This document shows, piece after piece, positions 48,149 to 62,134 of a stretch of 64,000 nucleotides of DNA (positions within the stretch are counted from its first letter, which is position 1; each line of letters opens with the position of its first letter). The position numbers were made by a program, and so were the translations under genes. The stretch comes from Apium graveolens (Eukaryota; Streptophyta; Magnoliopsida; Apiales; Apiaceae): assembly GCF_009905375.1 (NCBI RefSeq), contig NC_133647.1, forward strand, positions 48,294,506 to 48,358,505, in the 5' to 3' direction. The notes beneath the pieces are model-generated. The model worked only from the letters and a program-made list of their open reading frames with translations, did no database searches and was not told the DNA's origin.

Positions 48149-51075
48149 GTTATCTTTTGGAGGCCATTTAGATTGGCCCCAGTTTGAATAAGAATGCTAT
48201 TGTGAAACTAGGTATAGACTATCGAGGTGAGAATGATTGAATAGGATACCCTTATCAGGGATATATGACTTGATTTATCCATGAAAGAATGCAAGTACCT
48301 TTTTAAAGGTAGAATTAAGGATATAACCTCAATATCTTGAGATGAGCCCTAGGGGAATGCATAAAGGTTGGCGTTTCACCCTTAATAGGGATAATATGAG
48401 TTTTGACAGTGTAAATTGGAAGGATTAATGTAATAGCAACCTTTAACGATCAGTGGAGGAAGTTTTCAAAACTATATAGATAATGGGTCTAGTATTAGTA
48501 AATGGTATCTTGATGTTCCCTGTACCTAGGGAGTACCAGGAGGAATGATTTAAGGATAACCCTCGAGATTTTAGAAGTAGAGAAATAATATTTAAGTTTT
48601 CCAAATCGAAATTTTTGGTAAAGGAAATATGACGTAATAATATGATGCCAAGTGGGGTATGTGTTAAACCATGAGAAAGTATAGATTGAACCGATGGAGG
48701 TTACAATTGTTAAGCAGGAAGGACCCAAGATAAGAGACATCCTAAGTATGATTGAGAGTCAGCCGTGATGATGTTCATATTTAAAGACTAAGGCAATAAC
48801 TTATGAAATAAATGGTAATATTTTTCCAGAACTTAAGAAGAGAATTTTCACATAAGCATTGATTGGAAATGAGGTAGAAAATTTAGTTGAAGATGGTTCA
48901 AAAGACATTAATTGTAAGGAAATATTACTATCAAGAAAGGCCAATGAGGTGGCCGACTCTTTAAGTCTAAGAGAGCAATTATAGCCGCTCGTTCCAGAGA
49001 AATACACTAATGCTGGTTAAATTCGTGAAGGTTATGTTATGATGTGAAAGATTGACATTCCTTCTGATGACTAAATGAGGACTAAATGAACCCTTGAGTT
49101 TCCAGTCTCCTATTGAGGACATATGATTAATAATGGTATTAACCTGTTATCGTTGCTTTGATTAAAACTCTTCTGCAATTTTATCTACTTTATGTCATAT
49201 AGACCTCAAGTTCGGAAAATGTTTTACATGGATCATAAATGGTGATTATTTACCTCCTTATGAAAATTTCGATACGACAGGTATGGACTCCGTATGATTA
49301 GTTATTAAGATCCGAGGAAAACAAATGACTACAGTATGTTAGCGGTGGACTATAATAATTGCAACAATGATTATTTCAATAATAAGATGATAACAACCGC
49401 GAGAGTTATATTGTAATGGATGTTAAGATTGATTACCAATAATTGGGTCATGAAGATGTATAAGTTATCATGGATAGACTAACTAAGTCGGTTATTTACC
49501 TATTGAATATTTATTCCTTCTTATCGAGAAAGATTAGTATTACTATACGAAGAAGGTTGTAATCAGATGATGGGTTCTAGTAACAATGGAGTCGAGTGTG
49601 AACCCCAGATTCAATTATAAATGTTGAGGGAGTTTCAAGGTCAATCGTTAATAAGACTGAGGAAGAGCGTGGGTCCTTAGAATGATGGACGGAGTAGCAA
49701 AAATATTCAAGCACGTGTTAATGCGATGCAGTAATCCTTGAAATTGATATAGATATATGTTTTTCTTCTCCTTTTATAAACCTCTATAGTTTAGAGGTAG
49801 ATTCCAAGCCAGAAATATCGTGGCAATATTTTTATATAATACTCTTAAATTCTTTCTTTTTCTCTTTTTCTCATTTTTGTGTAAACTGAGAAGAACAACC
49901 CTTCCAGAAGAGGAGGTATTGCCGAATGACTATTTATCGGTGTGATAGAAGCCTAGTAAGATACCACATATTGTTTAATTTCTTGTCAAGTACTAAAGGC
50001 GGCCCCCTTCTATACTCACTATGCGATGTAACAAGTGTTAATAATCATAGTGATTTCTCAATAAAGTTTTTTACTCCAATATGATTGATCAAGCTTTCAA
50101 AGATAGAAATGGCTAGGAAAGGAGCAGTATAAAGGAGTTTGTATTTGGAACTGAAACGCGTTCGTGATACTAAGATTGATGTAATTATTAAAAGGTTATG
50201 GAATGCCGATGAGTAAAAGTATAGCCCAAATAATATTATGAACGGAAGATAGTAACGCTTATGAACTAGAAAAGAATGAGTATTGAGAAGCGAAAGCTGT
50301 AATGCTAGAAGGTCTAATGAGAGTCTGTGTGATAGACGTGAAAGAAATTTGGAATGATCACTTAGCACAGATTGAGTTTTCTTACAATAATATATGATAT
50401 GACAGTGTCAGAATGTCACCTTACGAGGCCCTCTACAGAAAAAGATATCGATCTCCCTTATATTGGGATGAAGTTGGAGAGCGCAAGATGCTCAAGCCCG
50501 AAGAGGTCCTAAGAACCAAGGACATATTAAATCTAATCAGAGGATGGCTAGTAGCAGCCCAAGATCGACAGAAGAAGTACGTCGATTTGACCGGGAGGGA
50601 CAAAGAGTGTATGAAGTAGGGAACTTAGTGTTGTTAAAAGTTTCCCCTTGTAAAAACTATTGAAATGAGGTTCAAAAATAAAGGAAAGCAAGGTCCACGA
50701 TTCATTGGACCCTTGGAGATATTAAGACGTATTGGGAAGTTAACATATGAGCTAGCCCTACCCCGGAACCTGTAGCAAGTTCATAACGTGTACAACGTGT
50801 TAATGTTGAGAAAGTATAATTTGGATGCCGGACATATAGTGGAATACGAACTCGTAGACATGCAACCACACTTAAGCTATGTGGAGTGGCCAATGAGGTT
50901 CATGGATCAAAAGGAGCAAGTGCTTCAGAACACGGTTATCAAGCTAGTTAGGGTTTTGTGGCAGAACCACAATGTGAAAAAATCGACTTGGGAACTAGAG
51001 AGCGTAATGCTAGAAAAGTATCCCCATTTGTTTTCAATCTGATTCCGGGACGGAATCCTTTTAAGGAGGGGAGAC
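48149..51075 (+). pseudogene. Ty3/gypsy pol pseudogene of a plus-strand beta element
   Basis: The region is collinear with the reverse of 18209-20890. Visible pieces in order are: a decayed reverse transcriptase catalytic segment (LVNGILMFPVPREYQEE, about 48494-48545), KFSKCEFWL-like residues near 48600, the RNase H end SRKANEVADSLSL (about 48930-48970), an integrase core piece VIMDRLTKS (about 49460), then after a non-coding stretch MSPYEALYRKRYRSPLYWDE (50413-50475) and the tail LVRVLWQNHNVKKSTWELE (50946-51002). Many stops and frameshifts are present. The N-terminal half is missing at the left, consistent with interruption by the CACTA element. Confidence 0.82.
51063..51075 (+). other. Polypurine tract of the plus-strand beta element
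   Basis: AAGGAGGGGAGAC directly precedes the LTR start TGTAATAACCCC. Confidence 0.88.
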
Positions 51076-52811
51076 TGTAATAACCCCAATTTTTGGAATT
51101 TTTGAAACCCTGATGAATAGTACTTTTTGCTGATTAAGAAAACTATCGGATCACACTATATAGGAGTTCTTTTATGGATATTATGAGTTTTTATTAGTAC
51201 TCCATAATGTAAATGAGTATATGTAAAGATCGTCAGAATTCAAATTCGAACACTTTGATTTTTCCCGAAAACCCACCAGATACTGAAAGAATTAAGTATA
51301 AGGCAACATGATTAAAATGATTTCAATACAAGGATTATAAAAGAGGATCATTAAAAGAATATAAAATATTAAGAAAGGTTTATGGAAACCCAAGTAATAA
51401 GATCCCAGATATGATCCCTCAAACGATAATGAGAACGAGAGTTAAGCGAACCGTAAAATAGGTAAGCGGCCATTAACCAAACAATTAAGCACTAATCAAG
51501 AGAATTAGAACAAGGTGAGGTCATCAAGCCATAGGAACTTGACAAGTGGCAAGGAGAAGAGATAATCTTAGTGATGTAAATATGATTAGTGAGATATTTT
51601 GCAAGAATCAGTTTGGACCAAGTAGTTTAATCAAGGGAATTAACCAAGATTAAGTTAAAGCTAAAAACACACAAATATCAAGAGAAACCAATCAAATTTC
51701 ATCTTCTCTCCCCCACCATTGTTTGCTTCGACTTTTTCATGTAAAAGCAATGAGAAATTTTCAAAACTCAAGCTACACACCTTCAAAATTTATGAGGTTT
51801 GTTTCCTTAGCTTTCATAATTCATAACTTAGTTATGCTAAGAGTTTGAAGCCAAGATTCTAAGGTTTACTAAGCTCATCAATTCATCAAATTTCTTAATG
51901 AATAGTGTTCTCAAGAAACTAACTTTGTGTTTTCTTATGTTATCTTCTAGATCCAAGCTTAGTAAAGATAGTTAGTGGTTATTTAAGGCTCCCTAGGTGA
52001 TTCTCCTCTCTCCAAGGAAGGTATAACTCCTCAAACCCTTAGTTTTAAGTTTGGTTTGTTTGGATTTTATGATGTTTAGATGATGGTTTAGTGTAATGGG
52101 TGTGTAGGCATGTTTAGAGCTTTGTTAGTAAGTTATTTTGTTGAATTTGGAGTTAGGAGTGATACTTGTTAGATTTGAAGTTCTTTGTCACATTTTGACT
52201 TTGTTTAGATGAATAAGTTGAGATCTTGAGTTATGGTTGAATGTTAATGTTTTGGATCTTGAGTTGTTGGTAAATTATGGTTGATTTGGTGTAGAATGGT
52301 ATGGTTAAAATTTGGGAATCCTTAACGTATAGGCGTTATGATGCCCGATTATCCTTAACTGTTTTGTCCATAAATTTTATACCCAAACACCTACTGTAAA
52401 GAACTAACCATTTCCATGATTAGATAGTTAATGATTCAAGCTTCGTTTTGGATATATGAATTGCTTACATCCGATTTATGATTTAGGAGAAACGAACGTT
52501 TCAAGTAATTCCGTTTCGTGAATGAACCCTTACCCCCGCATAACTTTGAGACCTTGGTCAAGGCCCTTAAGAGACTAATTGGAATACGAAACATTTATGT
52601 AAGGTTAATTAGGCAGTTGGTAAAGTACTCGTAAAAGAGTCTCCTTAAAATATTTATCGGTTAATTTTATAAAAATGGTGGAGCCGAGGGTACGTGAGCG
52701 ACTAATGTAAATCGTTAAGCGTAAAAGCGAACGTTAAGGTCTAAACCGATAAAGTCTACTTTCTTAACCGACCGTGGGTTAATTTCGGCTTATAAGTTAT
52801 TTATAGGTTAC
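51076..52811 (+). mobile_element. 3' LTR of the plus-strand beta element, truncated
   Basis: It starts TGTAATAACCCCAATTTTTGG, the same 5' end as the beta LTRs at 18208 and 27791 read in reverse. It diverges with distance, so it is an older or different subfamily copy. After about 1.74 kb of an expected 4 kb it is cut by a copia LTR at 52812. The remainder should lie right of the window. Confidence 0.82.
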
Positions 52812-53320
52812 TGTTATTCCCTAACAATATAACAAGAATTACAGCAGGGGGTCAAATATAATTCTGGCTACCTTTTTCAATTTTAAGAATGTTCTAACTT
52901 GATAAATATAACAGTGTTTGATTTGCAATGGTGTAGAATAAAAGAGTAGTGAGAATCAAAACACTAAGTAATAAAAACACAAGCTTTTAAAACATTCTGG
53001 TGGTTTTGAAAGTATCCACCAGAGATATATATATATCAATTGGTAATGCTTCTTTATTCTCTAAAACCTATAATTAGGTTGCCACATTCCATTTTCAAAC
53101 ACCCAAAGCATGTGACTGTGTTATCACTATCAACAACTATTTCAATTATATCATCCGTCGGGACATTGTTGATCATCCGTCGGGAGCTTTTGTTGATCAT
53201 CCGTCGGGAGACTTTGTGAACCATCCGTCAGGAGTCTTTTCTGTCACTTGACTCCATTTCATTTATACAGAATTACAAGACATCTTATATTTACAATTAG
53301 TGACCCTTTTCTGTATATCA
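52812..53320 (-). mobile_element. Truncated LTR of the first copia family
   Basis: It starts TGTTATTCCCTAACA and follows the LTR at 29440-29975 plus 34012 onward, without the 4-kb insertion, so it is the empty-site reference for that solo LTR. It contains the CATCCGTCGGGA motif series (53147-53240). It is cut at 53321 by the alpha element. GTTAC (52807-52811) is the expected target duplication. Confidence 0.87.
53147..53240 (+). repeat. CCGTCGGGA motif array in copia LTR, second copy
   Basis: Four units of ATCATCCGTCGGGAG at about 25-bp spacing; the last unit reads GTCAGG. Confidence 0.88.
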
Positions 53321-56300
53321 TGTAGTATCCGGGATAGATCGTGTAATTATTTTTTGTAATAAATAATTATTATATGTGTTCAGTATCTATTCTATGAATT
53401 ATTTGTTAAGTGTTAAATGTGTTTGGATGTTTAAAAATAATATTAATTGAGTATTTTAATTTTTATATGTCCAAAATAAAATATAGATAATTGTCATATC
53501 TTCCTATTTTTTTTATGATGATTTATGATTTTATAGGAAATATATGGATTTTATAAAATCTTTTTCCGAGTATTTAAAAACTATTTTATGAAATCGGGAA
53601 CCAACCGATGTCATCCGTTTTTACGTTTTTATAACCCGAAACTCTTCCGAGAACTCCTTCCTAACCTAATTACAATATTCCGAGCATTTTCCATGTTTTG
53701 ACTTTTTCGATCTGGCGTACGGTTTGTCCTGCGCGGGTCTCGGCGTAACATTTTTGATACATTATTCGTTTCGGTAAATCAATAAAACTCGTATTTTCGA
53801 TAAACGAGATCTTTTTATTAAACTATCACAATTATTACCTCGTAATACGTGTAATCAGGAGCTGAGACCAAGACCGCAGTACAAATTGTACTGATTTGGA
53901 TAATTATCCCGAAAATCGGTACCGTTTGGATCAGTTTTTATAAATAAACGTACCATTTCATATCCGGAATGATCCAACGGGATACTAATTTTCCGTAATT
54001 ATAAATAGCCTTTACTGTATTTTATTTCGTATCAAAAATCATTTGTAGTCAGTAATTATATAAATTTCCAGAAGAAATTCATATATTCATAAACCTTTCT
54101 GAAAATCAAACCACAGTTTCAAGGTGTTAGTGAAATCCGTTTGGAAAGTTGGAGTAACCAAATCGAAGGTCTCAAGGAGTACTTTCAGATTCCAGGACTC
54201 ATTTTACTGCAGAATCAAAGGTTGATTTTATATATTTTTATTTATTTTCGAATTATTCTGATTAAAAATATGAATTTTTGTTCGGATGATTGTTTGAATG
54301 ATTTGATGCTTGCATGTTGTAGAGCTTGTTCTCCTGATGATTTTGATATATTATATGACTGATTTGGAGTTCAATAATATGTTCAAAATTGAGTTTGATT
54401 TTCGAATTTTAAAATTAGGGTTTATAACCCGTATGAATGTTCTTAATTGAAATTTAGGGCTTTTTGATTTAGGGGTTATTAGCTGTTGATTTATAGTGGG
54501 TTGTGTTCCTTATGAAATTTGCAATCGATTGGTATATAGCTCGTTAACAGAGGATTAGTGAATCGAAGGGAGTTGTGTTTTTAAATTTTCGATGTTTCGC
54601 CGGAAACCGACGATGTTCTTGGCCAATTTTCGGCCAAGTCTGGGGTTATTGGAATGATTTGATTGCATGATTGTGTTCCTTGTGAAGTGTAGAGGTGATA
54701 TGGAGGTGATGGTGGTGGGAGGATGCCGGAGGCGAGTTCTCCAGCGAACCCCAATTGTTTTCCGGCGAGGGCTGGAAAAATTGCAGTTTAGTACTTGTAT
54801 TTTAAAAATGATGAAGTTTAGTCCCCCAGGTTTCCAGAGTTTGCAAATTTTGGATTCCTGTTTTAAAAATAATCAAAAATCACATTTCCTATTTATCTTT
54901 ATTATAAAAATTCATTTTTAATTTCTGAAAATTACAAAAATTATTATTTTAATTCCAAAAATTATTTTTAATTCATAAATAAATCTGAATTATTTAGGTA
55001 ATTAATTTCAGTTAATTTTTAATTGATTAATTGGTCCATTAATTCAAAAATTAATTGATTAATTGATTTAATTAATTATTAATTGATTTTCATTAATTAT
55101 TTAATTAGATTTAATTATTTAAAAATTCTGAAAAATAGTTTCGAGCTTTAAAATATTATTTTAAATTGTTTTCAAGGCTCGATAATTATTATAAAATTGT
55201 TTTGAAGCCAGAATTGGCCCGCCGAACCCTGTTTATTACTTCGAAACTGATCTAACGACCCGTTTTAATTCTGAAAAATATTTTAAAAATCATTTTAAAT
55301 ACCCGAAAGCCTGTTTATGACCCGAGACTTCTTTATAAATGATATGTCATTGATTATTTGACGTGTTATGTGTTATATTTGACTTGTTAGTTGACTGTCG
55401 GTCTATATGTTCCGTGATTACTCATTTATAGTGTAACTTTCAACCCGTTAATCGGATTTGGGTGAAACGAAGGGTAGATAGAATTATATGTCGAATAGAA
55501 TCGTATGAGGTAAATATTGATAGATACTTATGATGCCTAGAAGAGTAAGCAAGGCGTAGTAAAGGGAAGCAGGTGATCAGAAAATGGAATCGACATGTAG
55601 AAAATACAGCAAGTGATCAGAAAGTAGAATCGAGGCATAGGAAAAGTAGACAAGTGGTTGTTGAAGAGAGTCATTTGACGAATACAAGTGAAATTGGAAT
55701 CGATTGTGATAAGGCAAGTACTTTCAAACCTTTTTCAAGATATAATGCAAATATTTCTAAATTTTCTCGTAACATATTGTTAAGTATTCAAAATAGCTCT
55801 GTTTTATATTGTAAATACTTTAAATCCTTCAGCCCTGAACTTGAGCCACATCATTTGATCTTTGAGCCGCAAGCCTTATTCCTTGCGAACCATTTCTTGT
55901 TGATTTACCAGATAATAAACCACACAAATACGATACTACCCCATAAATATATAACCATCATATACCAAACACTGGAACAAAATTGTTTAAACATACAGAA
56001 ACTTTTATACTCAACCATACCTTGTAATATCAAAGTACTAAAACCTTGTAAAAACATTATAGTACTATTAGTTAGAGCAATGCTGTGTGCTTTGCTCGGG
56101 GTTAGTGCGTGACTGATCAGCAGCCTAACCTTGGTTTTAAAAACTTAAAATGAATATCTAATTCTATTAGTTGTTTAACAAGAAACTTGATTCTTTTAAA
56201 TCATCTCGTTTGATCATTGTTTAACCTCAGTTATTGGTAATATGACTTGCTGAGCTAGTTAGCTCACTCTTGCGAATCTTTTTATATATTTTACAGTTAA

Positions 56301-56621
56301 GAAGGATATAGTTGAAAGCGGGGTTTCCCAGTTCAATGTACAAGCTAGGATTCCAGATTGAGTTGGATCGAGCTAGCAGGAGCTTACTAAGATAGTGAGA
56401 TAGTAAGATTGTAAGAATAATTTCATTACCAGTTGTAAGTTAAATTAGTTGGGATTTGGTACGTTGTAATAAAAGTTAAGGTTGTGGCTTGTTTTCATAC
56501 TTTAACCTGTTGCGATCCGTGGTTATGTAAAGCAGGGTCATTGCAAATAATATTTCATATACATGTTTATATTTTATGTTGTGGACCCCAAACTTCTGAC
56601 CCGGGTATGGAGGGAGCCACA
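53321..56621 (+). mobile_element. 5' LTR (3.3 kb) of the plus-strand alpha element
   Basis: It runs from TGTAGTATCCGGGATAG to GGAGGGAGCCACA, followed by the PBS. It is similar (about 96-97% in sampled stretches) to 62148-64000, the start of the 3' LTR. It contains a TATA box (54000-54008), a CCGGCGA-rich block (54590-54780), an AATTAATTGATT-rich stretch (54960-55110) and the conserved motif ACTTGCTGAGCTAGTTAGCT (from 56244). The 179-codon frame at 55573-56112 has no family resemblance and is probably chance. Confidence 0.92.
54000..54008 (+). promoter_or_regulatory. TATA box of the alpha LTR
   Basis: TATAAATAG, 680 bases into the LTR, is conserved at 62828-62836 in the other LTR of this element and in the LTR at 42621-45976. 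It is a plausible RNA polymerase II start region, followed by the GC-rich leader block. Confidence 0.65.
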
Positions 56622-56624
56622 GGT

Positions 56625-56636
56625 TGGTATCAGAGC
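56625..56636 (+). other. Primer-binding site of the alpha element
   Basis: TGGTATCAGAGC, three bases after the LTR end at 56621. Confidence 0.93.
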
Positions 56637-59335
56637 TACAGGTTATAAGTCACTGAAACAAGCCTAGATTGTCGGGATTGGGTAGAGGGTTAAGATTAGG
56701 AATAGGAAGTAGAAAGATAAGTCATCGTGAGGTTGAGTACGACTGTATAGTAGGTCTCCGGCACGGTTCATGTTGCGATTCGGGATTCTTAACTAGCGAC
56801 GTGATATCCAGGCAACAACAATGGCAGATCCTGATTTCCCTGTATCACCTGATCGTTTGGAGTTTTCCATTCAAGGATCGTTATCTCCTTCCAGATTCGA
56901 TTTGCGCCTTGTTCCTCCATCAGTATTAATAATATTACCTTCTGTTATGACAGTTGCGCCTCTCCAAGTTATTTTATGCTATTCTATCACCTCTTGATAT
57001 GAGACTACCTATTCAAGAACCTTCATTTGCTTATTCTTGTTCTTCTGAACATTCAACTATGAATCTATCTTTTTAGTTTACTCTACACCATGTTCTATAT
57101 CCTCAGTTTAAAAACCTGTCTTATGGAACAACAGTATTTGCGAGAAAGGATACGATAGCTACAGTAAATAGTAAGTACATGAGATATTAATAAAGGAAAG
57201 AAGGAGTTTAGAGAGAAGATTTACGTGTTTCGGAGGATGGCTTCCACCAGATTAAATGGGGCCACTAGTGAATAGACCACCCTTGATTAGTTGTGGAATG
57301 GACTAGAGGAATTTTGAAAGAGTTAGAGAGATAAGTATAGATCTGGAATTTTTGTAGAATTAAATGATGATGGGAGTACTACCAGTATGAAAGCTTTGAA
57401 ATGAAGCAACGAATAAAATAATATGCAACGACAGCTGAAGTTTTCATCGATTAAGGAAAGTAATAGACCCTATGAAGGAGAGGAGATAAATGGAAGTGAA
57501 TGTACCTATGTGTGATCATTTCTTTAATTTGGTATCTGGTTATATGAAGGAAAACAACCAACTCATATAGTAAGGACAACTAGATGTGTGATTTTCAACA
57601 TTTTTAACAAGTTTTCAAAAAAGATTTTTCCCTTATAAAAAAAAACCTTTTTGGGATAAAATAAGTTTTAAACATTGGTTGTCAAGTTACTACTTAAGTT
57701 TCTTGTTTGTTAAAAGACCCAGATTACCTGAAAGAATGTTGTTTCAGATTTAGTATTGCTAATTCGGAGAACGAGGTAACCTGCGATTAGGAAGAAGTTG
57801 ATTATTCCTAACAGTGAGGTGCAAGTATTGTTTGATAAGATTGACAACAGAACCAGCGTACAGAGTAACTATTTAACCAATTACTGGGATTATCAGAGTT
57901 TAAGGAATTCATTAATTTAACGGAAGCCTGAGCATGATCGAAGAAGATTGGAAAGATTTCTAGACTTTTCTAAAAGAAGAATATTAATAAAAAGGTCGTT
58001 ATGATAAATGATTCATGGTTGTCCTAAATTAAAAAGAGGAAACTTAAGGTTATCTGATAAGAACGCCATTATGATCGAATTGTTAAAGTATTATACGTGT
58101 AGGTGCGATATTACAGATGCAAGACTTAACAAGTAAGAATCTACCATAATTCTTAGTTGTGAAAGCATTTTAGCATACTTTCTAAAGTTGTTATATGGCA
58201 CAATTGGGAGATGATCGAGCAAGCTCGAAAGATGAATACAAGTGAAATATGGATGGTGAACAATGGTATCATTCTTGTCCTCAATATTACAACGTATATT
58301 TCTTTTTAATTTCTAAAAATGTATGAACTCCTTTTCTTAATAAATTCTTTTTGATGATATCAAAATGGAGGATTTTGCATTCCTTTCAAATTTAATTGTT
58401 ACCCTCAAGTTTTGCTTTCTGATTGGGACAAACAGTGTTATGATGAGACACTTTGTCGGAATGACGAAGAGTCGGGTGGGGCGCCACCTAATCATGTGTT
58501 GTATGCCATACGGTATGAAAGACTGGCCATCTTAAGTACCAATGTGGATATCTCATTCATATTCAAATCATTACTTCTCCTTTCTTTTCGACTCTAAGTT
58601 TATTAAAATTGTGAATCCTTCTAGTTGTTTCATCGTGCAATCGCTCGTTGCAAGGGTTTTTCAAATAAAAGCCAACGTATTATACACCAAGCGGGCAAAG
58701 TCCCATTTACCTCTCATGCATGGAAAGGAAACAAGGGCATAGGGCGAGAATTGCAAATCACTAGCTCTAGCCAGGGATGCACTAGGAGTCACGGGGATCT
58801 ACTTCAATAAGAAATATGTCTCCGAGAACGAGAATTTGTGATTTTCCTGAGAAATGTGTTATTTAGAATATGGATGTGATGATATGGATGATTATTACGG
58901 ATACCTTATGCGTTAAAGTATTGAAAGATGTGGAAGCAACTGGATCGTATATCTCTCAAGGTTTTGTTGATAAGATGAATTACCCTGACGAATTGATAAG
59001 ATTATGAATAAAGGACTAGCAAGTTAAGAACGTGCAATTATTGAATAAGTAAGTACCAATGGCGGAATCGATATTTCTGGCAATAAGTTGTGAAGAATTG
59101 ATATCATTTCAGATAAGAGGATTTGACATTATTCTAAAGAATGGATTAACTATTCAAGTGTGATGCCCAGGTAGACCGTCGTGATGGAAGATAGTTCTGA
59201 AGATGCCAAATGAGAACATGAAGAAGTTTAGAGGGCAAAGGAAGGTAAAGAAATTGTTAAGAATGATTTAAGATTACAGTGACCAAAATATAAGTGCTAT
59301 GGCGATTATAAATAAGAGTCAGGAGCAAACCGAAC

Positions 59336-60560
59336 TTGAAGATTTTACAGTCTCAAGATATGTTTCCAGACGAGTTACCAATATATCTTTTAGGTAAAGA
59401 AAATGAGTTTATGATTGATTTAGCACCTGAAATGAAACCAGTGTCCAAAGCCCTGTACGGAATGGCACCAGATAAAATAAAGGAGTTACCAGAGCAAATG
59501 CAGGAGATAATTAGAAGAGAAAGCAACTGGACTTAGCATACCCTCAAAGTGCACCGACATGATTTGTTAATAAGAAAAATGGAAGTTTGAGATTATGTGT
59601 TGACTAGCGAAAGCTCAACATGGTTACTCTCAAGAGCAGATATCTGTTACCTCACCAATGATTTGTTTGATCAAATGAAGGAAGCAAAGTATTTTCATAA
59701 GATTTATTTAAGACTGGGTATATTACCAAGTGAAGATTGGACTTATGGACATATCAAAGATAATTTTTAGAACTCAGTACTGCTGTATAAAATCCTAGAA
59801 ATGCTAGTTGGATGAACTAATATACCGGTTGTATTTAAATTTAATGAGTAGAATCTTGAAGAAGGAATTTGGATAAGATGTACTTGTGTTACTTAAGAAG
59901 GACCATGCAACCTATACAATGATAGCTGAGGAGTCAAAGAAGAAAGAAGCGGTATGAAAAGTTTACCAGGTGAAAACTTTAATGGCAGGAAGTACAATTC
60001 TTAGCATAGATAGTCAGTGAGGAGGAGACACAAAAATGGATTCAGCAGAAAAATTTAAAGATAGTATGAATGAAGAAATATTAAAAGCACCATCAAAAGT
60101 AAGAAGTTTTATTATTAGCCAGTTATTATCGGAAATTTGTTCAAGATTTCTTAAAAGTTGCAGTACCTTTGACGAAGCTAATCAGGAAAAGAAAGAAATT
60201 TTTATAAAGTGGAGAAGGGTGAATAAAGTTTTGCGAAGTTAAATGAGGGAATGGTTATGACACCTGTTTTATCAATTGAAAAGTATTAAGGAAATTTAAT
60301 AGTTCATAGTAATGCTTCTCATAAGGGAATCGGATGTGTGTCGATGCGGCACAAGAAAGTATTGTATATGCATCCAGACAACAGAAACCTTATGAGCAGA
60401 AGTATCCTACTCATAATCTGGGACTAGCAGTAATAATATTCGCTTTGGGGGATTGGGAAATACGATATATATGGAGAAAGATGTAAGATCTATACGGACC
60501 ATAAGAGTTTGAAGTATGAACTCCCGAGGAAAAGCAAATGTAGTGGCAAGAGATAAGTAA
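59336..60560 (+). pseudogene. Reverse transcriptase and RNase H pseudogene
   Basis: The opening frame has QDMFPDELP and MIDLAPEMKPVSKALYGMAP, the gypsy RT entry region. Broken frames follow with LRLC-like residues and a decayed active-site region (about 59860-59900) in which the catalytic aspartate pair is not visible. 60036-60242 includes EEILKAPSKVRSF, the RT connection. RNase H residues (YASRQQKP, YPTHNLGLAVIIFALGDW) lie at 60360-60460, and DHKSLKY is joined within a few codons to KANVVA, so most of the RNase H C-terminal part is deleted. Confidence 0.85.
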
Positions 60561-60839
60561 GAAGGAGAGAGGATGAACATAGAGACTGTACCAGAAGAAT
60601 TATCTATGGAATTCTAGAAGTTAGAATTGGAAGTCAGGGTTCATGATCCAAAAGGAGTAAGAATGTATAGTATGACTTTTCAGTCGGAGTTGTTAAGAGA
60701 AGATAAGGAAGTGTCAGGAAGAGGTAATGGATAAGGATATAAATTGTTTGGTAGGTGAAGAATTGTGCACGCAAAAAGGACGATCAAGGTATTCTTAGGT
60801 TTTCTTCTAGAATTTGGATTCCACCAATGACGGAATTGA

Positions 60840-62109
60840 AGAATGAAATTTTACAGAAAGCTCATAATTTAAGGTATTCAATCCATTCAGAGAGTACCAA
60901 GATGTATAGAGATTTAAAGGAAAATTTTTGATGACCAGATATGAAGAGAGAAATTGCGGAATGGATTAGCAGATGTTATACATGTCAAAAAGTTAAAGTA
61001 GAGCATCAAAGACCAAGTGGGTTGCTACAGCCATTGGAGGTTCCAGAATGGAGGTGGAAGCATATCGCCATAGATTTCATAGTTGGGTTACCAAGGACGA
61101 AAGCTAATCATGATACCATTTGGGTTATAGTGGATAGACTTACCAAGTCAGCTCATTTTCTGTCTATAAGTGGAAGATTTTACTGGACAAGTCAGTTTAT
61201 ATGTACTTAAAAGAAATCGTAGTTCGTCATGGAGTTCCTGTGTCCATCGTATCCGATCATGATCCAAGATTTAATTCAAGATTTTGGAGGAGTTTTCAAG
61301 AATGTTTGGGAACGTAACTGAATATGAGTACGACTTACCATCCACAGACGGACGGCCAGAGTGAAAGAACGATCCAGACAATTGAAGACATGTTACATGT
61401 TCGTGCTATTAATTTTAAAGGAAGTTGAAACAAGCATTTACCTCTGGTAGAATTTGCTTACAACAACAGTTATCACGCCATTATTGGGATGCCACCCTAC
61501 GAAGCCCTATATGGACACAATTGTAGATCTCCAGTGTATTGAGATGAAGTAGGAGAAAGCAAAATACTTGGACCTGAATTAGGGCAGCAGACAAAGGAAG
61601 TTGTTAAAGTTAGCCAGAAAAGATTGATAGCAACACAAGATCATCAAAGGAAGTATGCGGATCAGTCAAGAAAAAATATGGAATTAAAAGAAGAGAATTT
61701 GGTATTACTAAAAGTATCACCGTGGAAGGGATTAACGAGATTTGAAAAGAAAGGGAAACCGAGCCCAAGATATGTCAGACCTTTTGAGATTTTAAAGCGC
61801 GTTGACAAAATAGTTTGCGAATCGACGTTACCTCCGCACATGAAGCACATTCACAATATTTTTCACGTATTGATGTTTAAGAAGTATAATCCAGACTCCA
61901 GGCATGTAATAGAATATGAGCCAATAGAGCTTCAGGAAGATTTGTCATATGTAGAAAGTCCGATAGAGATTCCAGAGGAAAAAGAGAAGGTATTGAGGAA
62001 TAAAGTGGTAAAGTTAGTAAGAGTATTGTGGAGAAACCCAAAGGTTGAAGAGTCAATCTGGGAGTTAGAAAGTGATATGAGAGAAAAGTACCTTCATTTG
62101 TTTTCTTAG
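60840..62109 (+). pseudogene. Integrase with chromodomain-like tail, pseudogene
   Basis: Integrase inserts the cDNA into the genome. The zinc-binding region has two histidines in HNLRYSIH and two cysteines in CYTCQK (60880-60985). The catalytic triad can be followed: first Asp in HIAIDFIVGLP (about 61065), second in IVSDHDPRF (about 61255), Glu in DGQSERTIQT (about 61355). Stops or frame changes occur near 60930, 61210, 61318, 61428 and 61541. The last 161 codons (61624-62109) are open and contain the GPF-type module (RPFEILKRV) and a tail, LVRVLWRNPKVEESIWELE, resembling the chromodomain of Tekay-type chromoviruses. The end lies about 25 bases before the PPT. Confidence 0.9.
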
Positions 62110-62134
62110 GAGATTCTGAGGACAGAATCCTTTT

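Noticed and set aside
55573..56112. 179-codon plus-strand frame
   Set aside because: Lies within the alpha LTR; the homologous LTRs at 34443-37063 and 42621-45976 do not keep the frame.
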